Counted from the stretch's first letter, positions 1 through 6,809 are shown. The stretch: DNA of 11,412 nt from Gammaproteobacteria bacterium (GCA_028282045.1 JANQIS010000234.1:1-11412); one strand, 5' to 3'. Notes: generated by a model not told the origin, from the letters alone. Numbers and translations are program-made.

Positions 1-364
1 AGAGCACGTCATGCACCAGGAGTGGCTTGAGGTGTCGCAATCAGTCTGTGAGCAAATTATGCTAACTAAGCAACGCGGTGGCCGGGTTATTGCTGTTGGG
101 ACGACGACAGTGCGCTCATTGGAGACGGCAGCTTTGTCAGGTAAGTTGCAGCCTTATCAAGGGGAGACGGATATTTTTATCTATCCTGGATTTAATTTTC
201 AAGTGATTGATGGCATGGTGACTAATTTTCATTTGCCGCGTTCGACGTTATTGTTGCTGGTGAGTGCGTTTGCTTCCCGTGAGAAAGTGCTGGCAGCTTA
301 CAGCCACGCTATTGAACAGCAGTACCGTTTCTTCAGTTATGGCGATGCTATGTTGATTGTGTAG
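1..364 (+). CDS. queA: QueA, S-adenosylmethionine:tRNA ribosyltransferase-isomerase, 3' part
   Basis: This is the C-terminal third of QueA, the cytoplasmic enzyme that adds a ribosyl group from SAM to preQ1 in tRNA to make epoxyqueuosine. The gene enters from the left edge. The frame is open from base 2 and reads EHVMHQEW, which matches the family's H-x-M-H-x-E-W segment, so the ATG at 11 is internal and not the start. Family landmarks seen are VIAVGTTTVRSLE, IFIYPGFNFQVID, TNFHLPRSTL and the terminal SYGDAMLI. The stop is TAG at 362-364, where the family normally ends. The next gene starts 6 bp later, so the two are probably cotranscribed. QueA acts on tRNA already modified by Tgt, which makes the defective Tgt-like neighbour notable. 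Identification is near certain. Confidence 0.97.
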   Translation, partial: EHVMHQEWLEVSQSVCEQIMLTKQRGGRVIAVGTTTVRSLETAALSGKLQPYQGETDIFIYPGFNFQVIDGMVTNFHLPRSTLLLLVSAFASREKVLAAYSHAIEQQYRFFSYGDAMLIV

Positions 365-370
365 GTAGAG

Positions 371-1063
371 ATGAAAACAATACCATACTTGGTTGAACAA
401 CACTTGTTGGCAGAGGAGCTGCAGGGTGCAGGGGTGGACACAATAGCTGTTAATATGGCAGCGTTAATTCTATCGCCAGGGGTTGAGTTTATTATTGGCT
501 TGGGTGGCTTAGCGCGTTGGTTCAATTGGTCAGGTGCAATCATTCCTGTATTGGGGCGTGATGAAGATTTTATCCAAAATCGTATTCAAGCGAATCAGCA
601 GGGCGTTTTAATCAAAGATGCTCAGGGCAATAGTGTGCAGGTGACACCGGCGCGCTGGGTACTATGGCAGTATCAAATGGGGCTAGGAGAAGTGGTCTCG
701 TTTACAGTGCCGATACACTGTCTGAGTCGTAATAAGCAGAAGATTGTCGCTTTGCAGCAAGTGCAATGGCAGTGCGCACAAAATGAAGTGTGTAAAGCGC
801 ATCAATTGCAGTGGCAAGACACAGGCAGCATCAATGTTAATGACCAGGCGGTACAATTAGCGTTGCAGGGCAGGGCTTTAGTAGGTGACCAAACATTGGA
901 TTGTCTCGATGACCAATTCCATCATGATATCACCCCATTAGACCCAGCCTGCCAATGTCGAGCGTGTCAACATTACTCCAAGGCTTATTTGCATCAAATG
1001 TTCAAGCACCACGAGGCTTATGGGGTGCGTTTGTTGCTTGAACATAATATAAGGGCAATATAG
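371..1063 (+). CDS. Tgt-like protein, shortened and lacking catalytic residues
   Basis: This 230-residue protein occupies the usual tgt position between queA and yajC. Seen: residues about 15-112 align by eye with the first half of tRNA-guanine transglycosylase (L-x-x-x-G, L-x-L/S-PG-x-E, GGL, W-x-G-x-I, QGV, TP). Residues about 163-230 align with its C-terminal part (TPLDPACQCRACQHYSKAYL, then EHNI). The zinc ligands are all present as Cys194, Cys196, Cys199 and His225, with standard spacing. Missing: the DSGGFQ motif with its Asp reads VLGRDE at residues 60-65; the base-recognition FDE reads FTV at 111-113; the FDCVMPTR nucleophile segment and about 120 barrel residues are replaced by a Gln-rich linker of about 45 residues; and the last 40 or so residues are absent. 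Bacterial Tgt is about 370 residues. I infer a catalytically dead Tgt paralogue, perhaps a tRNA-binding or partner subunit, or a decaying gene. The start is ATG at 371, just after GTAGAG. Confidence 0.8.
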   Translation: MKTIPYLVEQHLLAEELQGAGVDTIAVNMAALILSPGVEFIIGLGGLARWFNWSGAIIPVLGRDEDFIQNRIQANQQGVLIKDAQGNSVQVTPARWVLWQYQMGLGEVVSFTVPIHCLSRNKQKIVALQQVQWQCAQNEVCKAHQLQWQDTGSINVNDQAVQLALQGRALVGDQTLDCLDDQFHHDITPLDPACQCRACQHYSKAYLHQMFKHHEAYGVRLLLEHNIRAI

Positions 1064-1112
1064 GCATCCCGCGTCTGAGCACTTCGTGATAGTACAGATG
1101 ACATGAGCCACA

Positions 1113-1141
1113 TTGCGCTACTATTGTGAATTGATTATCAT
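1113..1141 (+). promoter_or_regulatory. Candidate sigma70-type promoter for yajC-secDF
   Basis: TTGCGC at 1113-1118 is followed, after a 17-base spacer, by TATCAT at 1136-1141 (5 of 6 matches to the -10 consensus, 3 of 6 to the -35). It lies in the 123 bp gap between the Tgt-like gene and yajC and would give a leader of roughly 40 bases ahead of the yajC ribosome binding site. It would let yajC-secD-secF be expressed apart from queA. The call rests on pattern alone. Confidence 0.35.
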
Positions 1142-1186
1142 CGCAGGGTTTATGTTGTTACTAAGCTTAATATTAAGGAGACCATC

Positions 1187-1576
1187 ATGCGTCGTTTATT
1201 TACCGGTTTAACCGCTGCTATGGCATCAATCAGTGCCTTTGCTCAAATTCCGGCAGCGGATAGCAGTACTACTGCTGCCACTACGCAAGTGCCACAACAT
1301 AGTAGCCTGCCAACAATGGTCATGATTGTAGTTATGATTGTAGTGTTCTGGTTGTTCCTGATCCGCCCGCAGATGAAACGCAATAAAGAACAAAAAAGCA
1401 TGATGAGCTCTTTAAGTGCTGGTGATGAGGTGAGTACTATCGGCGGACTTTACGGCAAAGTTAGCAAAGTGGCCGACAGTATGGTTGAGCTGGAAATTGC
1501 TAAAGACGTTAAAGTTAAAATCCAAAAACAAGCTGTTGCCAATATCCTGCCTAAAGGCACGGTGAAGTCGCTATAA
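1187..1576 (+). CDS. yajC: YajC, Sec translocon accessory subunit
   Basis: YajC is the small inner-membrane partner of SecD-SecF in the Sec holotranslocon. The 129-residue product has a membrane segment at about residues 43-60, followed by the family signature LIRPQMKRNKEQK. A soluble domain follows with GDEVSTIGGLYGKV, and the end is the typical ILPKGTVKSL. The start is ATG at 1187, preceded by a strong AAGGAGA at 1175-1181. The N-terminus is longer than in the E. coli protein (about 110 residues). Its first 20 residues look like a cleavable signal peptide, with two Arg, a short hydrophobic stretch and AFA before Gln20. The linker before the membrane segment is rich in Ser, Thr and Ala. secD begins 21 bp downstream, so the genes form one operon. 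Confidence 0.97.
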   Translation: MRRLFTGLTAAMASISAFAQIPAADSSTTAATTQVPQHSSLPTMVMIVVMIVVFWLFLIRPQMKRNKEQKSMMSSLSAGDEVSTIGGLYGKVSKVADSMVELEIAKDVKVKIQKQAVANILPKGTVKSL

Positions 1577-1597
1577 TTGCCTCCCTGGAGCCTGCTG

Positions 1598-3496
1598 ATG
1601 TTGAATATGCCCAGAAGTAATGCCCCGCTTAATTATTTTCCTTTATGGAAGTACATTGTGATCGTGGTGCTGGTTGTGGTTGCCTTGTTATATGCCTTGC
1701 CTAATATTTATGGCGAAAGCCCATCAGTGCAGATCTCGCCTAAAGGCGGTAATCTGCTTACCGCTGAGTTGGTAAATAAAGCCACCTCGGTGTTACAAGC
1801 GCATCATATTGCTTACTTTGGTTTAACTAAAGAAAAATATTCAATGCAGATGCGCTTTAAGGACACTACTGAGCAAATGAAAGCACAGGAATTGTTGGAA
1901 AAAGCTCTGGGTAAATCAGCATCAGTAGCCATTAACCTGGCGCCAAACAGCCCGGCATGGCTGGCAGCGATCGGTGCCTATCCGATGAAACTCGGTTTGG
2001 ACTTGCGTGGCGGAATGTATTTCTTGCTCGATGTTGATATGCAAACAGTGGTAGAAAATCACTTAAACAACATCGCCTCCCAATTGCGCACTGATCTGCG
2101 TGTTGCTGATATTCACTATGCTGGTTTGGCCGTGGATAAAGCCGGTCAACGGATTAACATTGACTTTCGCGATGCCCCCACACGCGATAGGGCAGAAGAT
2201 TATATTCGTGATAAGTTCCAACAAACCATGTTGACTGAAAAGCAGGTTGGCCGGGCATATCAGTTGGGTGTGACGTTATCACAATCCGAACTGAACAATA
2301 TTAAAAGCTATGCTGTACAGCAGACACTGGAAGTCATGCGTAACCGTGTTAATGAATTGGGTGTGGCAGAGGCGCATGTAGCACGCCAAGGCTCTGATCG
2401 TGTAGTGATTGAGCTACCTGGGTTACAAGATGCAGCACGGGCTAAATCGATTATTGGTGGTACTGCAACGCTCAAGGCTATGCTGGTAAATGAAAGTGCC
2501 GATGTAAATGCTGCGGTTAATGGCAATGTGCCTATTGGCTCGAGTGTGTATTATACCAAATCAGATCAGCCATATGTATTGAAAAACCGTGTTATTCTTA
2601 CCGGTAGTGCCATTACCGGCGCCTCATCCGGTTATGATCAAAACTCTGGGTTGCCGGTGGTAAATGTGACTATCAGTGGCCCACAGGTTGCCCAGTTTAG
2701 CCGTGTGACCGGGCAAAATGTGGGTAAAGGTATGGCGTTTGTTTTAGTGCAAAAAACGTTTAGCAAACACAAAGTAGATGGCAAAGACGTTACTACTACT
2801 CAGACGCATCAGCAGATTATTAATGTAGCCACTATCCAATCTCAGCTACCATCTCGTTTCCAAATTTCGGGGATAGGCAGCTCGCGTATGGCGCAAAATT
2901 TGGCGTTGATGATTCGTGCTGGGTCATTGCCGGCGCCGGTGCAGATTGCCGAGCAGAAATCCATTGGGCCGACATTGGGTTTGCAGAATATTAAAATGGG
3001 AGAAATTTCTGTCACCGTTGCCATGTTATTGGTGGTGATCTTTATGGCGATTTATTACCGGTTATTTGGTGTGATTGCAGATATTGCATTGCTGTTAAAC
3101 TTGGTTTTTATCGTTGCGGTGATGTCATTATTGCCGGGTGCAACACTCACATTACCCGGTATTGCCGGTATTGTGTTGAACGTGGGTATGGCTATTGATG
3201 CCAATGTGTTGATCTTTGAGCGTATTCGTGAAGAGATACGCAATGGCAATTCCATGCAGGCTTCTATTCATGCCGGTTATGAGCGTGCTTTTGCTACGAT
3301 TGTTGACTCCAACGTCACCACGCTGATTGCAGCAGTGATTTTATTCGCTATTGGAACAGGGGCAGTGAAAGGGTTTGCGGTAACTTTGATGATCGGTATT
3401 GTCACCTCAATGTTTACCTCAATTACCGTAACGCGCGGTATTGTAAATAAGATCTATGGTGCTCGTAATGTGCAACGCTTATCGATAGGAATCTGA
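1598..3496 (+). CDS. secD: SecD, protein translocase subunit (RND superfamily)
   Basis: SecD forms with SecF the proton-driven membrane complex that helps pull preproteins through SecYEG to the periplasm. The 632-residue product has a first membrane helix at about residues 19-36 and the GLDLRGG motif at residues 133-139. A large periplasmic domain follows, including VNELGVAEAHVARQG. A five-helix membrane block begins around residue 470. Asp534, within MAIDANVLIFERIREE, corresponds to the proton-relay Asp of helix 4. The length is usual for gammaproteobacterial SecD. I chose ATG 1598 because CTGGAG at 1585-1590 sits 7 bases upstream. A TTG at 1577, directly after the yajC stop, is also in frame but has no such site, and ATG 1607 is a less likely alternative. 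The TGA stop is followed after 2 bases by secF. Confidence 0.98.
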   Translation: MLNMPRSNAPLNYFPLWKYIVIVVLVVVALLYALPNIYGESPSVQISPKGGNLLTAELVNKATSVLQAHHIAYFGLTKEKYSMQMRFKDTTEQMKAQELLEKALGKSASVAINLAPNSPAWLAAIGAYPMKLGLDLRGGMYFLLDVDMQTVVENHLNNIASQLRTDLRVADIHYAGLAVDKAGQRINIDFRDAPTRDRAEDYIRDKFQQTMLTEKQVGRAYQLGVTLSQSELNNIKSYAVQQTLEVMRNRVNELGVAEAHVARQGSDRVVIELPGLQDAARAKSIIGGTATLKAMLVNESADVNAAVNGNVPIGSSVYYTKSDQPYVLKNRVILTGSAITGASSGYDQNSGLPVVNVTISGPQVAQFSRVTGQNVGKGMAFVLVQKTFSKHKVDGKDVTTTQTHQQIINVATIQSQLPSRFQISGIGSSRMAQNLALMIRAGSLPAPVQIAEQKSIGPTLGLQNIKMGEISVTVAMLLVVIFMAIYYRLFGVIADIALLLNLVFIVAVMSLLPGATLTLPGIAGIVLNVGMAIDANVLIFERIREEIRNGNSMQASIHAGYERAFATIVDSNVTTLIAAVILFAIGTGAVKGFAVTLMIGIVTSMFTSITVTRGIVNKIYGARNVQRLSIGI

Positions 3497-3498
3497 TT

Positions 3499-4449
3499 AT
3501 GGAATTTTTTAAACAAAAAACACAAATCAATTTCCTGGGCATTCGTCGTTGGACTTATGTCTTGTCACTAGTATTGATCATCGCATCATTTGCCTCAATT
3601 GCTATTCGCGGCATTAACTGGGGGCTGGATTTTACTGGCGGTTATGCTATTCAAATGAGCTACCACACGACACCTGATTTGAATCAGGTCAGAGCAAAGC
3701 TTAAGAAGGCCGGTATTGAGCATGTCGATGTGGTCACGTTCGGTTCGCCACGGGATTTACGCATCACATTGGCGCCAGAGCACGGCGCGCAAGAAGCTGT
3801 CACCAGTGATAATAAGACGACTCAAGAGAAGCTGGCCAAAACGGTGCAGGCTGCCTTAGGCTCTCAGGCGCAGATTACTCAGGTGTCTTATACTGGGCCA
3901 CAGGTTGGTGCGCAGTTGGCGCAAAGTGGTTTGCTGGCGATGGTGGTATTGGTGATTGCCATCATGGTATATATTGCCATGCGTTTTGAAATGCGTTTTG
4001 CTGTTAGCTCGGCTGTTGCTTTGGCGCATGACCCTATCATTATTATGGGATTTTTTTCTTTCTTCCAGTTACGTTTTGATTTGACTGCGTTGGCAGCAGT
4101 GCTTGCCGTGATCGGTTACTCGCTCAACGATACGGTCGTGGTTTATGACCGGGTACGTGAGAACTTTCGCAAAATGCGTCGGACTTCTGTTACCGAAGTG
4201 GTCAATCGTGCGATCAACGATACACTCTCGCGTACGATTATGACTTCCGGTCTGACATTAATTGTCGTGGTGGTATTATTCTTTTTGGGTGGCCCTACTA
4301 TTCATGCTTTCTCATTGGCATTGATTATCGGTGTGGTTGTCGGTACTTATTCTTCTATCTATGTGGCGGGTGCTTTGGCAGTGGCGTTAGGCTTAGATCG
4401 TCAGGCATTGTTACCAAGAGCTAAGGTGGCGGCAGATGACTTGCCTTAA
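3499..4449 (+). CDS. secF: SecF, protein translocase subunit (RND superfamily)
   Basis: SecF is the second half of the SecDF proton-driven export complex in the inner membrane. The 316-residue product is of normal length. It has a first membrane helix at about residues 19-36 and the GLDFTGGYAIQM motif after it. A short periplasmic domain follows, then five more helices from about residue 145. Conserved membrane motifs are AHDPIIIMGFF, IGYSLNDTVVVYDRVRENF and SRTIMTSGLTL. Asp211 and Arg245 sit at the positions of the proton-translocation residues, with the family spacing of 34. The start is ATG at 3499, with TAGGA at 3486-3490 as ribosome binding site, 2 bases after the secD stop, implying coupled translation. 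It is the last gene of the plus-strand operon. Confidence 0.98.
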   Translation: MEFFKQKTQINFLGIRRWTYVLSLVLIIASFASIAIRGINWGLDFTGGYAIQMSYHTTPDLNQVRAKLKKAGIEHVDVVTFGSPRDLRITLAPEHGAQEAVTSDNKTTQEKLAKTVQAALGSQAQITQVSYTGPQVGAQLAQSGLLAMVVLVIAIMVYIAMRFEMRFAVSSAVALAHDPIIIMGFFSFFQLRFDLTALAAVLAVIGYSLNDTVVVYDRVRENFRKMRRTSVTEVVNRAINDTLSRTIMTSGLTLIVVVVLFFLGGPTIHAFSLALIIGVVVGTYSSIYVAGALAVALGLDRQALLPRAKVAADDLP

Positions 4450-4517
4450 AAAGTCAATTGTGAATTCGTCGTTATTATTCTTTGCTAAAAGCCTGTTGTC
4501 ATTTAACTCTAAATTAC

Positions 4518-4556
4518 TGGCAGCTTAACTCACTGACAGATCAGAGTTCGCTGCCA
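4518..4556. terminator. Long imperfect hairpin between converging secF and secB
   Basis: TGGCAGC at 4518-4524 pairs perfectly with GCTGCCA at 4550-4556. Inside it, AACTC at 4527-4531 pairs with GAGTT at 4544-4548, with a small internal mismatch between the two stems. Its location between two converging genes suits a two-way transcript end. No run of T follows on either strand, so classical intrinsic termination is doubtful. A second GGCTGCC at 4561-4567 could compete for the 5' arm. The rest of the 203 bp gap (4450-4652) shows nothing I can name. Confidence 0.3.
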
Positions 4557-4652
4557 TATTGGCTGCCTCAGATTTGAACACGTCCGTATAACAATTTCTC
4601 TATCAATTAATGTCCCAGGTATAAGGTCAAGATTGCTGTCGGAGTTGTTACC

Positions 4653-5141
4653 TTAGTGTATTTGCTCTGAGTCGCCTTTTTGCGCTTGTGCCAAATCTTG
4701 TGCATACAACGCATCGAAGTTAATCGGTGCTAGGTTTAATTGCGGGAAACCACCACGATTGACTAAGCCGGAGATGGTTTCACGTGTATAAGGAAATAGA
4801 GTGCTTGGGCAGTAGGCACCTAGGATCTGTCCCATTTGTTCTTCATTATCAATGCCTGTTACCGTAAAGATACCGGCTTGTTTGACTTCGGCCACAAAGG
4901 CAGTTTTATCTTTACTCTTAGCCGTTACAGTCACCGTTAATGTGACCAAATGAGTATTGTCATCGAGTTTTTTGGATTCAGTATTTAAGTCAATATTAGC
5001 TTCCGGAGACCAATCTTCTTTAAAGATAACCGGTGAGTTGGGTGACTCAAAAGAGGTATCTTCAACGTAGACTTTTTGAATAACAAATTCCGCCTGGCCT
5101 TCGGTTTTTGATGGTGTTTGGGCTGTGTTTGTTTCGCTCAT
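4653..5141 (-). CDS. secB: SecB, protein-export chaperone
   Basis: SecB is the cytosolic tetrameric chaperone that keeps preproteins unfolded and hands them to SecA. The 162-residue product matches the family throughout. Visible segments are FVIQKVYVEDTSFESPNSP near the N-terminus, the beta-rich core (HLVTLTVTVTAK), then GIFTV, LGAYCPSTLFPYTRE, GGFPQLNLAPINFDALYAQ and an acidic, Gln-rich tail. The start is ATG at 5139-5141, preceded on the minus strand by AGGAGA 9 bases upstream. The gene stands alone, converging with secF and diverging from the PapD-like chaperone pair. The secB neighbours common elsewhere (grxC, gpsA) are not here. I see no convincing -10/-35 pair for it in the upstream region. 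Confidence 0.98.
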   Translation of the reverse strand: MSETNTAQTPSKTEGQAEFVIQKVYVEDTSFESPNSPVIFKEDWSPEANIDLNTESKKLDDNTHLVTLTVTVTAKSKDKTAFVAEVKQAGIFTVTGIDNEEQMGQILGAYCPSTLFPYTRETISGLVNRGGFPQLNLAPINFDALYAQDLAQAQKGDSEQIH

Positions 5142-5232
5142 GAGGTTTGATCTCCTGTAAAATGTATCGGTACTTTGTCACAACTGTGGTTAACTGTAAA
5201 CCTGGTTATGAACTCTCTGTAAAGCCACTGAC

Positions 5233-5260
5233 TTGCATTTGGGGGCGGTTTGTGAATAAT
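5233..5260 (+). promoter_or_regulatory. Candidate promoter for the two PapD-like chaperone genes
   Basis: TTGCAT at 5233-5238 and AATAAT at 5255-5260 (5 of 6 to the -10 consensus) are separated by 16 bases. They lie about 30 bases before the GTG start at 5291, in the 149 bp divergent region shared with secB. The -35 match is weak (3 of 6). This is a pattern call only. Confidence 0.25.
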
Positions 5261-5290
5261 CAAGAGGCTAGATAAAAAAAGGGGCGAGTT

Positions 5291-6022
5291 GTGTTGAAAA
5301 AAGCGGTTGTTATGATACTCATACTGCTATGGGGCGTTTCACTTGCCTATGCTTCACATATTAATGTCCAGCCATTATTGACTAGCATGAAGCCTAGTCA
5401 ACATTACGTGGATCTCTATGTTAAAAACGTCGGCTCTGATCGTGCTTATGTGGTCATTAAAGTATATCGAGTTTTTAATCCGGGCATGCCAGATCAAAAG
5501 GTTACTCTATTAAAAGATGATCCATATGGTATTGGACTGATTGCCTCACCTTCCAAATTGATTATTCCGCCGGGTCAAATTCGTCATGTGCGTTTGTTGT
5601 ATATTGAGGCTAAGCCAATTAAACGAGATCAGGTTTTCTACATTATTAGCAGTCCGGCAGAGGGTGAGTTGGTACAAGTAGCAGAGGCTGGTAAGAATAA
5701 TAAAACTTCTAAACGGGTTGCCAGAAGCGGTTTGCAGGTAATTTTGGCCTATAAAACCAAGTTGTTTGTCAGACCTGAGAATGCCCGACCGAAGATTGTC
5801 TATCACCGTGAAGGTAAAAGTTTAACGATCAAAAATGAAGGCAATACCAACGTTTATCTGGGTAAATTTGAACAGTGTGCCGGCAAGCAATGCAAGCGAC
5901 TACCCGGCTTAATACGCCGTATGTATGCCGGTAATGTCTGGAAGGTGACATTACCTAAAGCAGCACCGGTTAGCTTTATTCAGGTATGGGATAATCAGGT
6001 AAAAACTCTGACAACGAATTAA
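5291..6022 (+). CDS. PapD-like periplasmic pilus-assembly chaperone (first of two)
   Basis: The 243-residue product begins with a clear signal peptide (LKK, a hydrophobic core, SLAYA before Ser22), so it should act in the periplasm. It has the two-domain immunoglobulin-like layout of pilus chaperones. The first domain contains PSKLIIPPGQIRHVRLLY and the G1-strand pattern GLQVILAYKTKLFVRP, with Lys157 at the site of the conserved Lys that anchors the subunit C-terminus. The second domain has GNTNVYLGKFEQ, a likely disulfide pair Cys196-Cys201, and an APVSFIQVWD terminal strand. The start is GTG 5291, with GGGGCGAG just upstream; TTG 5294 is possible. It is followed 8 bp later by a second chaperone. 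No usher or pilin gene is in the window, so its client is unknown. The close Cys pair recalls EcpB-like and CS1-type chaperones, but I cannot assign a subfamily. Confidence 0.8.
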   Translation: MLKKAVVMILILLWGVSLAYASHINVQPLLTSMKPSQHYVDLYVKNVGSDRAYVVIKVYRVFNPGMPDQKVTLLKDDPYGIGLIASPSKLIIPPGQIRHVRLLYIEAKPIKRDQVFYIISSPAEGELVQVAEAGKNNKTSKRVARSGLQVILAYKTKLFVRPENARPKIVYHREGKSLTIKNEGNTNVYLGKFEQCAGKQCKRLPGLIRRMYAGNVWKVTLPKAAPVSFIQVWDNQVKTLTTN

Positions 6023-6030
6023 AAGAGAAC

Positions 6031-6693
6031 ATGATGGTGAGATTGATACAATATGTTTGTGTAATTTTGATCACGGGGTTAGCAGCCTGTGCCGGGTTTG
6101 CTGAAAGTGGTTCCGGTATTCAGGTTACCCCGATGATTTTACGTATATCAGCTTCGCAGAAGGTAGGCGATATTAAAGTTAAAAACATGGGCAATACTGT
6201 GCAATACATTCAGACGATACCTTCCCTGATTAAACAAGGTGGTGCCAAAACCAAGTCAAAACATATTGTCTTTGACCCGGCCAAAGAAACACCTGAACAG
6301 TTTGGGTTACTGGTGACACCGCGTAAACTGGTGCTAAGAGCGCATCAGACTCGTGTGCTAAGGGTTGTATCGTTGCATAATAATGTGGCTAAAGATGAAT
6401 ATTATTCCGTTAAAGTCGTGCCGGTGCAAAATGCCCTGGAACAAATTTATGGCCAAAAAAAGCAAGCTATTGAAGCAGCTTTGCAGATTATTGTCGCCTA
6501 TGAGCCGCTCGTCATTATCACGCCATCACAGCCTAAGGTTGATGTGGCCTACGAGCGTAAAGGTAAAGTTTTAAGTATGGCTAATAAAGGTAATACCTAT
6601 GTGACCTTTGAAAATGCGCGTCAATGCAGACCTCAGGGTAGCCAGTGCCAAAAGCTTCAGTTAGAGACTTTTATATTATGGCCAGTCACGTGA
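6031..6693 (+). CDS. PapD-like periplasmic chaperone (second of two), frameshifted near 3' end
   Basis: As it stands the frame encodes 220 residues. The product has a signal sequence and a pilus-chaperone pattern (LLVTPRKLVLRAHQTRVLRVVSL, ALQIIVAYEPLVIITP, NKGNTYVTFEN, Cys199 and Cys206). It is paralogous in layout to the gene 8 bp upstream and surely in the same operon. The last ten codons (ETFILWPVT and stop) do not fit. The missing final strand is encoded one frame over, up to 6772. Removing one T from TTTT at 6669-6672 would restore a 246-residue protein, close to the 243 of its neighbour. The G1 Lys-Leu-Phe-x-Arg-Pro motif of the first copy is replaced here by EPLVIITP. The N-terminus contains LAAC at residues 17-20, which resembles a lipobox. 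It may be a pseudogene, a sequencing error, or a slippage-expressed gene. The start is ATG 6031 or 6034. Confidence 0.75.
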   Translation: MMVRLIQYVCVILITGLAACAGFAESGSGIQVTPMILRISASQKVGDIKVKNMGNTVQYIQTIPSLIKQGGAKTKSKHIVFDPAKETPEQFGLLVTPRKLVLRAHQTRVLRVVSLHNNVAKDEYYSVKVVPVQNALEQIYGQKKQAIEAALQIIVAYEPLVIITPSQPKVDVAYERKGKVLSMANKGNTYVTFENARQCRPQGSQCQKLQLETFILWPVT

Positions 6694-6772
6694 CATCAAG
6701 TTACCTTATAATGCTCCGGTTACCTTTAGTGCAATCAGTGTTAATGGCAGTAAAACAGTTTCATTAAATTAG
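6665..6772 (+). other. Out-of-frame 3' end of the second chaperone gene
   Basis: In the frame starting at 6665 the sequence reads RLLYYGQSRDIKLPYNAPV, then a short strand ending in TVSLN and TAG at 6770-6772. This matches the end of the upstream chaperone (MYAGNVWKVTLPKAAPVSF), with shared Tyr, Gly, Leu-Pro and Ala-Pro-Val positions. The same frame has a stop at 6662-6664, so the switch must occur between 6665 and the TGA at 6691. Confidence 0.8.
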
Positions 6773-6787
6773 GGCGTGCCCTCAATT
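6767..6787. terminator. Short inverted repeat between converging chaperone and yfcA genes
   Basis: AGGGC at 6771-6775 and GCCCT at 6778-6782 form a perfect inverted repeat with a very tight loop. It is extended by AATT on both sides (6767-6770 and 6784-6787) with one bulged C. It overlaps the displaced stop of the second chaperone and lies before the end of yfcA on the other strand. There is no T tract, so termination is only a possibility. Confidence 0.25.
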
Positions 6788-6809
6788 GATCCATAAGTTA
6801 CTTAATGTC

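Noticed and set aside
1089..1124. Inverted repeat ATAGTA / TACTAT as a terminator after the Tgt-like gene
   Set aside because: Only 6 AT-rich pairs with a 24-base loop and no T tract, so it is expected by chance.
1064..1186. Remains of the missing tgt C-terminus after the Tgt-like stop
   Set aside because: I read the gap in all three plus frames and found stops and no resemblance to the Tgt C-terminal helices. The gap is also too short to hold the missing barrel part.
1577..1597. An in-frame TTG at 1577 as the secD start, abutting the yajC stop
   Set aside because: ATG 1598 has CTGGAG 7 bases upstream, while the TTG has no ribosome binding site and would add a Trp/Pro-rich segment (PPWSLL) that does not look like a SecD N-terminus.
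2308..3255. Minus-strand open frames of 60-72 codons inside secD
   Set aside because: These are shadows of the secD reading frame; their Ser/Thr/Pro/Ile-rich composition is typical of antisense translation.
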